8,488 bases of DNA from an uncultured Neomegalonema sp. (GTDB lineage: Bacteria; Pseudomonadota; Alphaproteobacteria; Rhodobacterales; Rhodobacteraceae): positions 1-8,488 of the forward strand of contig CALDZQ010000064.1 of NCBI GenBank assembly GCA_937944035.1, given 5' to 3'. The notes beneath the pieces are model-generated. The model saw nothing but the letters and a program-made list of their open reading frames with translations. It was not told where the DNA came from and did no database searches. Within the stretch, counting starts at the first letter, position 1. The number at the start of each line of letters is the position of its first letter. This document shows positions 1-6,646 of the stretch, piece after piece. The position numbers and the translations under genes are program-made.

Positions 1-1374
1 GGTCGCCCCCTCAAACCCGTCGGGATATTCCTCCTCGATAAACGCGGTCGAAATATCGCCGGAGATGAATTTCGGGTGGTTCATCACCGCTTGCAGGAAC
101 GGGATGTTATGCCCGATCCCCTCAAGCTCGAACCCGTCCAACGCCGCCCGCATCCCCGCAATCGCCTGCCCGCGCTCCGGCGCCCAGGTACACAGCTTGG
201 CAATCATCGGGTCGTAATACATCGAAATCTCGCCGCCCTCCTCAACGCCCGTGTCATTTCTGACAACCGCATCGGCGCTGGCGGATTCAACAGGCGGGCG
301 ATAGCGGGTCAGGCGGCCGATCGAGGGTAAAAAGTTGCGATACGGATCTTCGGCATAAAGGCGGCTTTCCATCGCCCAGCCGTTCAGCTTCACATCGCCC
401 TGTGCAATCTCCAGCTTCTCGCCATAGGCGACGCGGATCATCTGCTCGACCAGATCAACGCCGGTAATCAGCTCCGTCACCGGATGCTCAACCTGCAAGC
501 GCGTGTTCATCTCAAGGAAATAGAAGTTGCGGTCGGGATCAACGATAAACTCCACCGTGCCCGCCGAGCAGTAATCCACCGCTTTCGACAGCGCCACGGC
601 CTGCTCGCCCATCGCCTTGCGGGTTGCCTCGTCCAGAAACGGGGACGGCGCTTCCTCGATGACTTTTTGGTTGCGCCGTTGGATCGAACATTCCCGCTCG
701 CCCAGATAGATGCAGTTACCGTGCTTATCACCCAGCACCTGAATTTCGATATGGCGCGGTTTCTGGACGAATTTCTCGATGAAAATCCGCTCGTCACCAA
801 AAGAAGACCGCGCCTCGGACCGTGACAGCGCAAATCCCTCGCGCGCCTCGTCATCGTTCCACGCGATCCGCATCCCCTTGCCGCCGCCGCCTGCACTGGC
901 CTTAATCATCACCGGATAGCCGACTTTCGTGGCGATCTTCACCGCTTCTTCGGCATCTTCGATCAGGCCCATATGCCCCGGCACGGTCGAGACCCCCGCC
1001 TCATCGGCCAGCTTCTTCGAGGTGATCTTGTCCCCCATCGCCTCAATCGCCCCGACGGGCGGCCCGATAAAGGCAACCCCCGCCGCCTCAAGCGCCTCGG
1101 CAAACTTGGCGTTCTCGGACAGGAAGCCATAGCCCGGATGCACCGCCTCGGCCCCGGTCTGCTTGATCGCATCGAGGATTTTGTCCATCACCAGATAGCT
1201 CTCGGCGGCGACGGCGGGACCGATATTCACGGCTTCATCGGCCATCTGAACATGGGGCGCGTTCGCGTCGGCATCCGAATAGACCGCAACGGTCGAGATA
1301 CCCATCTTCCGGGCCGTCTTCATCACACGGCAGGCAATCTCACCCCGGTTCGCGATCAAAATCTTCTTGAACAT
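1..1374 (-). CDS. pccA: Propionyl-CoA carboxylase alpha subunit (biotin carboxylase part), 3' end outside window
   Basis: This subunit carboxylates biotin with ATP and bicarbonate, and the carboxyl group then converts propionyl-CoA to methylmalonyl-CoA in the cytoplasm. The 458 visible residues start [17 protein letters not shown], the biotin carboxylase N-terminal domain. The ATP-grasp part follows with GDK (114-116), the glycine-rich loop GGGGKGMR (162-169), H209, the E275 region and [11 protein letters not shown] (288-298), which carries the catalytic E288, N290 and R292. The biotin carboxylase C-terminal domain follows to about residue 445. The segment [19 protein letters not shown] and the ending [10 protein letters not shown] are PccA-like rather than AccC-like, and AccC would end near residue 450. 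The biotinyl domain must lie beyond the left edge. The start is supported by GGGGA (1386-1382), 7 nt upstream. It is divergent from the next gene. Seen: motifs. Known: family chemistry. Inferred: propionyl rather than acetyl or methylcrotonyl specificity. Confidence 0.93.
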   Translation of the reverse strand, partial: MFKKILIANRGEIACRVMKTARKMGISTVAVYSDADANAPHVQMADEAVNIGPAVAAESYLVMDKILDAIKQTGAEAVHPGYGFLSENAKFAEALEAAGVAFIGPPVGAIEAMGDKITSKKLADEAGVSTVPGHMGLIEDAEEAVKIATKVGYPVMIKASAGGGGKGMRIAWNDDEAREGFALSRSEARSSFGDERIFIEKFVQKPRHIEIQVLGDKHGNCIYLGERECSIQRRNQKVIEEAPSPFLDEATRKAMGEQAVALSKAVDYCSAGTVEFIVDPDRNFYFLEMNTRLQVEHPVTELITGVDLVEQMIRVAYGEKLEIAQGDVKLNGWAMESRLYAEDPYRNFLPSIGRLTRYRPPVESASADAVVRNDTGVEEGGEISMYYDPMIAKLCTWAPERGQAIAGMRAALDGFELEGIGHNIPFLQAVMNHPKFISGDISTAFIEEEYPDGFEGAT

Positions 1375-1564
1375 AAACGTATCCCCAAATCCGCTCCGCA
1401 ACAGCTGTGCAGTGCAACATAAAGCGCGCCGAAACTGTCTAGCGTCAGATGGATGATCTTTGCAAGATTTGACATCACCACGCCAGCGCCCGCTCCCGTT
1501 TTGGGTTATTGCCAGCGTGGCAGGGCGCAGATACGCTCCGTCGCGAATGCCGTTGGAGAACGCT
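1375..1564. promoter_or_regulatory. Divergent intergenic region between pccA and the enolase-superfamily gene
   Basis: These 190 bases hold the start signals of two divergent genes and no convincing ORF. On the minus strand the pccA ribosome site GGGGA is at 1386-1382. On the plus strand GGAG (1555-1558) lies 6 nt before the ATG at 1565. Between them is TTTGCAA (1459-1465), inside the inverted repeat ATCTT-TGC-AAGAT (1456-1468). It directly abuts a consensus -35 hexamer TTGACA (1469-1474), but no recognisable -10 stands 16-18 nt downstream. A second inverted repeat is at 1510-1522. TTTGCAA resembles one half of the motif I recall for the propionyl-CoA regulator PccR of Rhodobacter, but a second half at the expected spacing is not visible. 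Confidence 0.5.
1510..1522. promoter_or_regulatory. Inverted repeat TGCCA-N3-TGGCA upstream of the dehydratase gene
   Basis: TGCCA (1510-1514) and TGGCA (1518-1522) form a perfect 5-bp inverted repeat with spacer GCG, 42 nt before the ATG at 1565. Its position between a possible promoter and the ribosome site would suit an operator for the catabolic gene. Short arms like these also arise by chance in GC-rich DNA, so this is tentative. Confidence 0.25.
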
Positions 1565-2674
1565 ATGAAAATCACCGCAATCTCAGCCTATCAAGTCGAT
1601 CTGCCCATGAAAGAGGGCGCGTACAGCTGGGGCGGCCAGTCCTTCGCCGCCTTCGATACCACCGTGGTGATCGTCGAGACCGATGCGGGCATTACAGGCG
1701 TCGGCGAAAGCTGCCCCCTCGGCCCCGCCTACCTGCCCGCATATGCTCAGGGCGTGCGCTCCGGCATCGAGACCTTGGCCCCCGCGCTGCTCGGCGCAGA
1801 CCCGCGACAGACCGATGCGATATATGCGCTGATGGACCGCAACCTGCGCGGCCACCCTTACATCAAGTCCGCCTTCGACATGGCGTTCTGGGACATCCTC
1901 GGCAAATCGGTCGAATTGCCCTGCTACATGCTCCTCGGCGGCCTCCTCAACCCGCGCGTCAAGCTGTTCAAAGTCCTCTCCCGCCAAGACCCCGACGCGA
2001 TGGTCAAGCGCCTCGGCGAATATCAGGCGCAAGGCTTCAACAAATACCAGATCAAAGTCGGCGATAACGCGGACACAGACATCGAGCGGATCGAGGCCAT
2101 CCTCGCCGCCCGCGCGCCCGGCAACATCTTCGCCGCCGACGCCAACACAACGTGGAAAATGCACGAGGCGATGCGCGTGGCGGGCGCGACCAAAGGCATG
2201 GACTACTACCTCGAACAGCCCTGCCTGACCTACGAGGAATGCCTCTCGATCCGCAAACACGCGACCCAGCCGATGATCCTCGACGAGTGCATGGACAGCA
2301 TCGACATGCTGATAAGGGGCCGCAATGACAGCGCGATGGATCAGGTCAACCTCAAGATCAACCGCCTCGGCGGCCTCACCAAAGCCCGCCAGTTCCGCGA
2401 CCTCTGCGTCTCGTTCGGCATCTACATGACCATTGAGGACGCATGGGGCGGAGAGATCGCCACCGCCGCCATCGCCCATCTCGCCCATTCCACCCCCGAA
2501 GCGATGCACTCCCAATCCTCGGCCTTTCACGAATACACCGACCTCGTGATCGCCGATGGCGGACCGGAAATCAAAGACGGCACGATGACCGCCTCCCCCG
2601 GCGCGGGCCTCGGCGTCACCCCGCGCATGGACGTTCTCGGCGATCCGGTTTTCTCGACGCGGGCAGCAGCATGA
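1565..2674 (+). CDS. Enolase-superfamily (mandelate racemase/muconate lactonizing type) enzyme, probably cis-3-hydroxy-L-proline dehydratase-like
   Basis: The 369-residue protein has the family's normal length and layout: a capping domain (about 1-125), then a (beta/alpha)7-beta barrel. Visible active-site residues are K164 in QIKVG, the Mg ligands D192 (ADAN), E217 (LEQP) and D240 (LDE), and the second base K264 in [16 protein letters not shown] (291-298) follows. This arrangement of lysines on barrel strands 2 and 6 is that of the subgroup containing cis-3-hydroxyproline dehydratase and hydroxyproline-betaine epimerase. The N-terminus [14 protein letters not shown] also resembles those enzymes as I remember them. 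Substrate is therefore inferred, not shown. The frame is open upstream to 1460, but the ATG at 1565 has GGAG 6 nt before it and begins the conserved region. The stop overlaps the next gene's start in ATGA, suggesting coupled translation. It is probably cytoplasmic; no signal peptide is seen. Confidence 0.85.
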   Translation: MKITAISAYQVDLPMKEGAYSWGGQSFAAFDTTVVIVETDAGITGVGESCPLGPAYLPAYAQGVRSGIETLAPALLGADPRQTDAIYALMDRNLRGHPYIKSAFDMAFWDILGKSVELPCYMLLGGLLNPRVKLFKVLSRQDPDAMVKRLGEYQAQGFNKYQIKVGDNADTDIERIEAILAARAPGNIFAADANTTWKMHEAMRVAGATKGMDYYLEQPCLTYEECLSIRKHATQPMILDECMDSIDMLIRGRNDSAMDQVNLKINRLGGLTKARQFRDLCVSFGIYMTIEDAWGGEIATAAIAHLAHSTPEAMHSQSSAFHEYTDLVIADGGPEIKDGTMTASPGAGLGVTPRMDVLGDPVFSTRAAA

Positions 2675-4065
2675 TAACCCGCCGCACAGCCCTCCTCACC
2701 GGCGCGGCAGCGGCCGTGGCCATCCCCCGCATCACCCGCGCGGCGGACGGGTACATGCTGGAACCCCAAAAAGGCATGGCCCGCCTCGCCCCGGACGAGC
2801 GCCCGGAGACCGCAATATGGGGCTATAACGGCACGGTCCCCGGCCCTGAGCTGCGCATCCCGCAGGGTGAAACGCTGAACGCGACCCTGCGCAACGGCCT
2901 CGCTCAGCCCACGACGATCCACTGGCACGGCATCCGCATCGACAACGCGATGGACGGCGTCACCGCCCTGACCCAAGACCCCGTAAAGCCCGGCGAAACC
3001 TTCGATTACAGCTTCACCGCCCCCGATGCCGGAACCTTCTGGTATCACCCGCACAACCGCACATGGGAGCAGATGGCGCGCGGTCTCTATGGCCCGCTCA
3101 TCGTTGAGGAGGCCGAACCGCCCGCCTATGACCGCGACCTCGTGCTGATGCTCGATGACTGGCGGCTGAATGATGACGCGCAGATCGACGAGGAAAGCTT
3201 CGGCTCGCTGCGCGATTGGTCCCACGCCGGACGGCTCGGCAACTGGCCCACCATAAACGGATCGCCACAGCCCGAATATCCCGTCAAACGCAACGAGCGC
3301 CTGCGCCTTCGCATCCTCAACACCGCCAATGCCAGCGTCCTCGTGCTGCGCCTCGACGGGATGAGCGCCCATATCGTCGCCTATGACGGGATGCCCGTCC
3401 CGCCGCAGCCCTTGGGCGGCACGTTCATCATGGCCCCGGCCCAGCGGATCGACCTGATCGCCGATGTCACGGGCGACGAACCCGCGCTGATGCTGGCGGG
3501 CCGCGAGAATTTCCGCGCCTGCTCCTTCCCCGTAAAAGGCGAAGCGCGCAAAGACCCCCTCACCGACCCGCTCGCCCTGCCCCCGAACCCGCTGAACACC
3601 GACATCGATGAGAAGGACGCCCTGCGCACGACCCTCACCATCGGCGGCGGCGCAATGGGCGGCATGGCCGAGGCGCGGATCGGCGGTTTCGGCGCGGCCT
3701 ATCGCGGTGAAGACCCGGTCACGGGCGTCCTCCCCCTGCGCACCCTCGCCCAGGAGCACGATCTGGTCTGGGCGCTCAACGGCGTCGCCGGAATGCCGCT
3801 GGAGCCGCTGTTCAAAGCAGCGCGCGGCCAAACCGTGATCGTCAAGCTGGTCAACGAAGGCCGCTGGCCTCACGCGATGCACTTTCACGGCCACCATTTC
3901 CGCGAGACCAAACCCGACGCCCCCTGGCGCGACACGATCCTGCTCAACCCGCGCGAGACAAAGGAAGTCGCCTTCGTCGCCGACAATCCGGGCCGCTGGA
4001 TGCTGCATTGCCACATGCTCGAACACCAGGCGGGCGGCATGGGGACGTGGTTTGAGGTTGCATAG
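2671..4065 (+). CDS. Tat-exported multicopper oxidase (CueO/laccase-like)
   Basis: The 464-residue protein begins with a twin-arginine signal, TRRTALL (3-9), a hydrophobic stretch (7-19) and likely cleavage near residues 23-25, so it should be exported folded to the periplasm. All copper-binding blocks are present: HWHG (84-87), HPH (126-128), H401/H404/H406 in HAMHFHGHHF, and HCHMLEHQAGGM (446-457). The last block holds the type 1 copper ligands C447 and H452 and a probable axial M457. The fold should be three cupredoxin domains, and 464 residues is near the lower end for CueO-type enzymes. Only a small methionine-containing patch (GGGAMGGM, 325-332) is seen, not a long methionine-rich insert. 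Such enzymes oxidise Cu(I) or phenolic substrates with reduction of O2 to water; which substrate applies here is unknown. No copper-response gene is adjacent. Translation probably couples to the upstream dehydratase through the 4-base ATGA overlap. Confidence 0.92.
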   Translation: MITRRTALLTGAAAAVAIPRITRAADGYMLEPQKGMARLAPDERPETAIWGYNGTVPGPELRIPQGETLNATLRNGLAQPTTIHWHGIRIDNAMDGVTALTQDPVKPGETFDYSFTAPDAGTFWYHPHNRTWEQMARGLYGPLIVEEAEPPAYDRDLVLMLDDWRLNDDAQIDEESFGSLRDWSHAGRLGNWPTINGSPQPEYPVKRNERLRLRILNTANASVLVLRLDGMSAHIVAYDGMPVPPQPLGGTFIMAPAQRIDLIADVTGDEPALMLAGRENFRACSFPVKGEARKDPLTDPLALPPNPLNTDIDEKDALRTTLTIGGGAMGGMAEARIGGFGAAYRGEDPVTGVLPLRTLAQEHDLVWALNGVAGMPLEPLFKAARGQTVIVKLVNEGRWPHAMHFHGHHFRETKPDAPWRDTILLNPRETKEVAFVADNPGRWMLHCHMLEHQAGGMGTWFEVA

Positions 4066-4110
4066 CGGTTGCTTCTGTAATCCCGCACCAAAGTCCCGTA
4101 AACAAATCCC

Positions 4111-4797
4111 ATGACGATTTGGGAAATCCTGCGCGAGCGAATCATCGCGTTGGGCGGCGGCGCGCTGCTCGATTTCTTCGCGCCCTCCCGCCCGCCGGAG
4201 CGCAGCGAGGGTTTCGCGATGGCCGTCGTGGCGTTGGGCGCGAAAATGGCCAAATCCGATGGCCGCGTCACCAAAGACGAGGTCCGCTCGTTCCGCGAGG
4301 TTTTCCAAATCTCCGACGACGATCTCCCAAATGTCGGCCGCCTGTTCGATCTCGCCCGTGAAGACGTGGCCGGCTTCGACCTCTACGCCTCGCGAATCGC
4401 CAGAATGTTCAAAGACCGCGAGGACGTGCTCGAAACCCTACTCGACGGCCTGTTCTACATCGCCCGCGCGGATGGCATCTTACACGAAAACGAGATGCTG
4501 TTCCTGCGCGCGGTCGCTGATATTTTCGGCATCAGCGAGGCGGCGTTTGAACGGATACACCTGCGCAATCTGCCCGACAGCGACATTTCCCCCTACGCCA
4601 TGCTCGGTGTCACCCCTGACATGACACTCCCCGAAATCCGGCAGGTTTGGAAAAAACTCGCCGCGCATCTGCACCCCGACAGGTTGCAGGGCGAGGGCAT
4701 CCCGCAAGAAGCCTTGCGCCTGTCCGAACGTCGCCTCGCCGAGATCAACGCCGCGTTCGAGGAGATCAAACGCGCGCGCCAGCCGATCATCCCGTGA
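4111..4797 (+). CDS. TerB domain plus C-terminal J-domain protein (DjlA-type co-chaperone)
   Basis: The 228-residue protein has a TerB-like helical domain (about 34-148) with the paired acidic signatures KSDGRVTKDEV (48-58) and RADGILHENEM (119-129). A J domain (about 161-222) follows, with the essential HPD at 188-190. J domains stimulate the ATPase of DnaK-type Hsp70, so a regulatory co-chaperone role is expected. E. coli DjlA is membrane-anchored by an N-terminal helix; here residues 1-25 are only mildly hydrophobic and contain charged residues, so a cytoplasmic or peripheral location is more likely. The gene follows the oxidase by 45 nt. No Shine-Dalgarno sequence precedes the ATG, and the start region can form a small hairpin, TCCCA (4107-4111) with TGGGA (4120-4124). 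The start is the only ATG before the conserved part and fits the family length. Confidence 0.88.
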   Translation: MTIWEILRERIIALGGGALLDFFAPSRPPERSEGFAMAVVALGAKMAKSDGRVTKDEVRSFREVFQISDDDLPNVGRLFDLAREDVAGFDLYASRIARMFKDREDVLETLLDGLFYIARADGILHENEMLFLRAVADIFGISEAAFERIHLRNLPDSDISPYAMLGVTPDMTLPEIRQVWKKLAAHLHPDRLQGEGIPQEALRLSERRLAEINAAFEEIKRARQPIIP

Positions 4798-4882
4798 TTT
4801 TCAATCGCCCCCTTTCACGACCCGTTAAGCACGAGCGGCTAAAGATACACCAACAAGACTGAGCGATTTCGCGTGGTACGAT

Positions 4883-4886
4883 GGAG
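4883..4886 (+). promoter_or_regulatory. Ribosome binding site deciding the start at 4893
   Basis: GGAG at 4883-4886 lies 6 nt before the ATG at 4893. The alternative in-frame ATG at 4881 overlaps this motif and has only weak purine-rich sequence before it. The downstream ATG is therefore preferred, which removes four residues. Confidence 0.55.
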
Positions 4887-4892
4887 CATCCA

Positions 4893-5777
4893 ATGGCCGA
4901 CGGCGCAGACACATCCAGCAGGCTTTCCAAACTTGCGCGGTTGAAAAACCTCAAAAGCGGCCTGAACGCCAGCGAGAGCACGCCCAAGGCTGATGCTACA
5001 CCGCCGCCCGTCACGGCCGAAAAAGACAGCGAAAGCCTGAGCGCGTATTTCGAGGCGCTGGGGATCGTCCCGGATGGCGGCCAGCCTGCCGCACCGGAAT
5101 CGAAACTCGCCAAATCCGCCCCAAAAGCCGAAGGGCGGGAAGTCGGGGCAAGCGACATCTGGCAAGATCCGGTGCGCAATGACGATGCCTATATCACCTC
5201 CTTCCAGGGCGATGCGGGCGCGGGCGGCGATACGGACGAAGACTTATCACTCGATTCGATTATCGGCGATTTCGCCGGAGAAGAGGAAGCGCCGTCAGCG
5301 CCGGAAACGGCGGATGTGCCTCCCGCAGCCGACGCCGACGCCGAACCGCAACTCGAAGCGCTGCCGGATTTCGATGCGGAGATGGCGCAAGCGGCGGAAG
5401 ATACCGACCCGGCCGCAGAGCCGGTGGCCGGGGCCGCCCCCACAGAATTCGACATGCCCGTCGACATCGAAGCCTTTGAGGCCGAAACCGCCCCGGCAAG
5501 CATCGATCTGCCGGAACCTGAGATCACCGACGCCGATATTCCGCCGCTCGACGCATCGGAAGAACCCGTCGCCGCTGCCCCTGTTAAAGAGAACGGCACG
5601 GCCAAGCCGCTGACCATCACCTTCGATGAAGGCCGCGCAACCCTGCTGCATCACGTTTCAAAGCAGATGAGTTGCAGCATTGATGATGTCGTCGTCACCG
5701 CAATCGACTGGTATCTTGACGCCCTGTTCGGCGAAGATGACCCTGATCTCAAGGCCGAAGCCGACGGGTCAGCCTGA
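4893..5777 (+). CDS. Acidic, mostly disordered protein with ribbon-helix-helix-like C-terminus, function unknown
   Basis: I do not recognise this 294-residue protein by name. The N-terminus (residues 8-22) is a short basic, leucine-containing segment that could be a helix. Residues about 25-235 are rich in Ala, Asp, Glu and Pro and low in aromatic residues, typical of disorder. Residues 238-281 look folded: the strand-like LTITF is followed by two predicted helices ending in AIDWYLDALF. This block aligns without gaps to the CopG repressor as I remember it (LTITL, then 31 residues in each). A ribbon-helix-helix dimerisation or DNA-binding module is thus inferred. The real frame is supported by the sudden return of ordered, mixed composition at the C-terminus. 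An alternative start at 4881 adds MEHP. It follows the J-domain gene by 95 nt and is convergent with the next gene. GC skew here differs from its neighbours, explained by the Asp/Glu/Ala content. Confidence 0.82.
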   Translation: MADGADTSSRLSKLARLKNLKSGLNASESTPKADATPPPVTAEKDSESLSAYFEALGIVPDGGQPAAPESKLAKSAPKAEGREVGASDIWQDPVRNDDAYITSFQGDAGAGGDTDEDLSLDSIIGDFAGEEEAPSAPETADVPPAADADAEPQLEALPDFDAEMAQAAEDTDPAAEPVAGAAPTEFDMPVDIEAFEAETAPASIDLPEPEITDADIPPLDASEEPVAAAPVKENGTAKPLTITFDEGRATLLHHVSKQMSCSIDDVVVTAIDWYLDALFGEDDPDLKAEADGSA

Positions 5778-5793
5778 TCCCACGCCAACAGGG

Positions 5794-5812
5794 CCGCCCG
5801 AATTCGGGGCGG
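5794..5812. terminator. GC-rich hairpin between convergent genes
   Basis: CCGCCCG (5794-5800) pairs with CGGGGCGG (5805-5812) around the loop AATT, giving 7 pairs with one bulged G. It lies 17 nt past the stop of the acidic-protein gene and could end its transcription. No T-run follows on the plus strand, so it is not a standard intrinsic terminator, and it might only stabilise the 3' end of the message. Confidence 0.3.
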
Positions 5813-5816
5813 GTCA

Positions 5817-5844
5817 CAAAAACCCGATTACAACCCTGACGGGT
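5817..5844 (-). terminator. Possible weak intrinsic terminator of the 5828-6544 gene
   Basis: On the minus strand ACCCG (5844-5840) pairs with CGGGT (5826-5822), followed at once by TTTT (5821-5818). The 13-nt loop contains the TAA stop codon. The stem is short, though G-T pairs may extend it, so termination would be weak, and the overlap with the coding end is unusual but not rare. Confidence 0.35.
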
Positions 5845-6544
5845 CCGGCGGCGCGCGCGTGTAATTCGTGTACAGAGCAAGTGCGTGGCAATCGCTGAGA
5901 AGCTGATCCACCGGATGCTTATGCCGCGCCCGGTGTCCGGGTGGGCGACCCGGCCGTAACGCCCGCGTTCGCGGCGATTTCAACATCCCCGCATCCCGCC
6001 TCGCCTGCCACCGCGCCAGCCGCAGCGCCTGTTTCGGCAAGCTGTCCAGCGCCCGTCGCGCCGCCATCAACCGCCCGCACAACCGCGTCGCATCGACCGG
6101 ATCATCCGGCAACGGCACGGACGGCGTTTCTCTCACCGGATCAAACCCGTCGAAAAAGCTGATACGCGGCCCTTGGCCTTTGGGCACGGGTGGCTTGGCA
6201 AAGCCAACCTTTTGTAAAGGCTCGATAATCGCAAAGCCATATGCGCGCACACCATGCCCGCGCGCGCCTCTGATCTTCGCCGGACCAACGCGCTCCACCG
6301 GAGACGCAGGCGGCGCAACACGCAGATCGCGCGCCTCGATAACAATCAGCCGCCTCAGCGCCGATTCGGCAGGCCGCAATACCCGCAGCACCGCGCTATG
6401 GATATGCCGGGGCAAAACCGCGACAGCCGCACCGTTCACGACACCCGCCATGCTGAACAACAGCGCCAGAACGCGCAGCAAAGCTTCGCGATTGCGCTCC
6501 CTCGCCAATGCCCAGTCTATCACCTTAACGTTCCCATGAATCAT
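5828..6544 (-). CDS. Hypothetical basic Arg/Pro-rich protein of Rhodobacterales type
   Basis: This 238-residue frame has no enzyme motif that I recognise, but it resembles uncharacterised Rhodobacterales proteins I remember. It shares their starting IDWALARERNREALL, the following segment RPAESALRRLIVI (57-69), a proline/arginine-rich middle, and the C-terminal ALRPGRPPGHR (195-205) and HPVDQLLSDCHALAL blocks. Residues 21-45 are hydrophobic enough for a membrane-associated helix. The rest is strongly basic, suggesting nucleic-acid or membrane-surface contact, which is speculation. The start is uncertain. ATG at 6544 has no clear ribosome site. GTG at 6523 begins exactly at the conserved IDW block and has GGGA 8 nt upstream, so it may be the true start, giving 231 residues. 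A candidate promoter lies at 6558-6586. The gene is convergent with the acidic-protein gene and divergent from the PaiB-type gene. Confidence 0.7.
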   Translation of the reverse strand: MIHGNVKVIDWALARERNREALLRVLALLFSMAGVVNGAAVAVLPRHIHSAVLRVLRPAESALRRLIVIEARDLRVAPPASPVERVGPAKIRGARGHGVRAYGFAIIEPLQKVGFAKPPVPKGQGPRISFFDGFDPVRETPSVPLPDDPVDATRLCGRLMAARRALDSLPKQALRLARWQARRDAGMLKSPRTRALRPGRPPGHRARHKHPVDQLLSDCHALALYTNYTRAPPDPSGL

Positions 6545-6557
6545 ACATAACTAGAAC

Positions 6558-6586
6558 ATAGTGTAGATACAAAGTCTACAGGTCAA
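6558..6586 (-). promoter_or_regulatory. Candidate sigma-70-type promoter for the 5828-6544 gene
   Basis: On the minus strand TTGACC (6586-6581) is five of six bases of the -35 consensus. It is followed after exactly 17 nt by CACTAT (6563-6558), a three-of-six -10 match. The -10 lies 13 nt upstream of the ATG at 6544, so transcription from here would leave a near-leaderless message for that start and a leader of roughly 25-30 nt for the GTG at 6523, which favours the GTG. Confidence 0.4.
6562..6580. promoter_or_regulatory. Inverted repeat TGTAGA-N7-TCTACA
   Basis: TGTAGA (6562-6567) and TCTACA (6575-6580) form a perfect 6-bp inverted repeat around TACAAAG. It occupies the spacer between the -35 and -10 of the minus-strand promoter, where a bound repressor would block polymerase. 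It is in the AT-rich gap between divergent genes, which supports an operator rather than chance, but the cognate regulator is not known. Confidence 0.45.
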
Positions 6587-6598
6587 GACATTATTGAC
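6582..6598. promoter_or_regulatory. Inverted repeat GTCAA-N7-TTGAC with outward-facing -35-like hexamers
   Basis: GTCAA (6582-6586) and TTGAC (6594-6598) form a 5-bp inverted repeat around GACATTA, starting two bases after the previous repeat. Each arm is also part of a -35-like hexamer: TTGACC on minus (6586-6581) and TTGACT on plus (6594-6599). The repeat may therefore reflect back-to-back promoters rather than a protein site. No good -10 is visible 16-18 nt after the plus-strand hexamer. Confidence 0.35.
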
Positions 6599-6634
6599 TT
6601 CACGGCCACTGTGTTAAACGGTAACGCTCCGGAA

Positions 6635-6640
6635 AAGGGA
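6635..6640 (+). promoter_or_regulatory. Ribosome binding site deciding the start at 6647
   Basis: AAGGGA (6635-6640) lies 6 nt before the ATG at 6647. A GTG at 6611 would open the frame 12 codons earlier but has no purine-rich site and would place this motif inside the coding region. Confidence 0.65.
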
Positions 6641-6646
6641 AAAAAC

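Noticed and set aside
76..1422. Several plus- and minus-strand open frames of 67-149 residues
   Set aside because: They lie across the pccA coding region in other frames. The biotin carboxylase reading on the minus strand is continuous and carries every expected motif.
1583..2530. A 315-residue open frame on the minus strand
   Set aside because: It is a shadow of the enolase-superfamily gene, whose metal ligands and catalytic lysines are all intact on the plus strand.
2527..4308. A 593-residue open frame on the minus strand
   Set aside because: It is antisense to the multicopper oxidase and the start of the J-domain gene, both of which have complete catalytic motifs. The antisense product has no recognisable motif and mixes composition typical of GC-rich shadow frames.
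4798..4892. Possible CtrA-type site around GTTAAGCACGAGCGGCTAA
   Set aside because: The spacing between TTAA and CTAA is 10 bases, not the 7 of the full CtrA motif, and the second half is imperfect.
5074..5654. Overlapping frames in and opposite the acidic-protein gene, including a Ser/Ala-rich minus frame and an Arg/Pro-rich plus frame
   Set aside because: They are frame-shifted readings of the low-complexity GAA/GCC/GAC codon region. Only the acidic frame continues into an ordered C-terminus and has a ribosome site.
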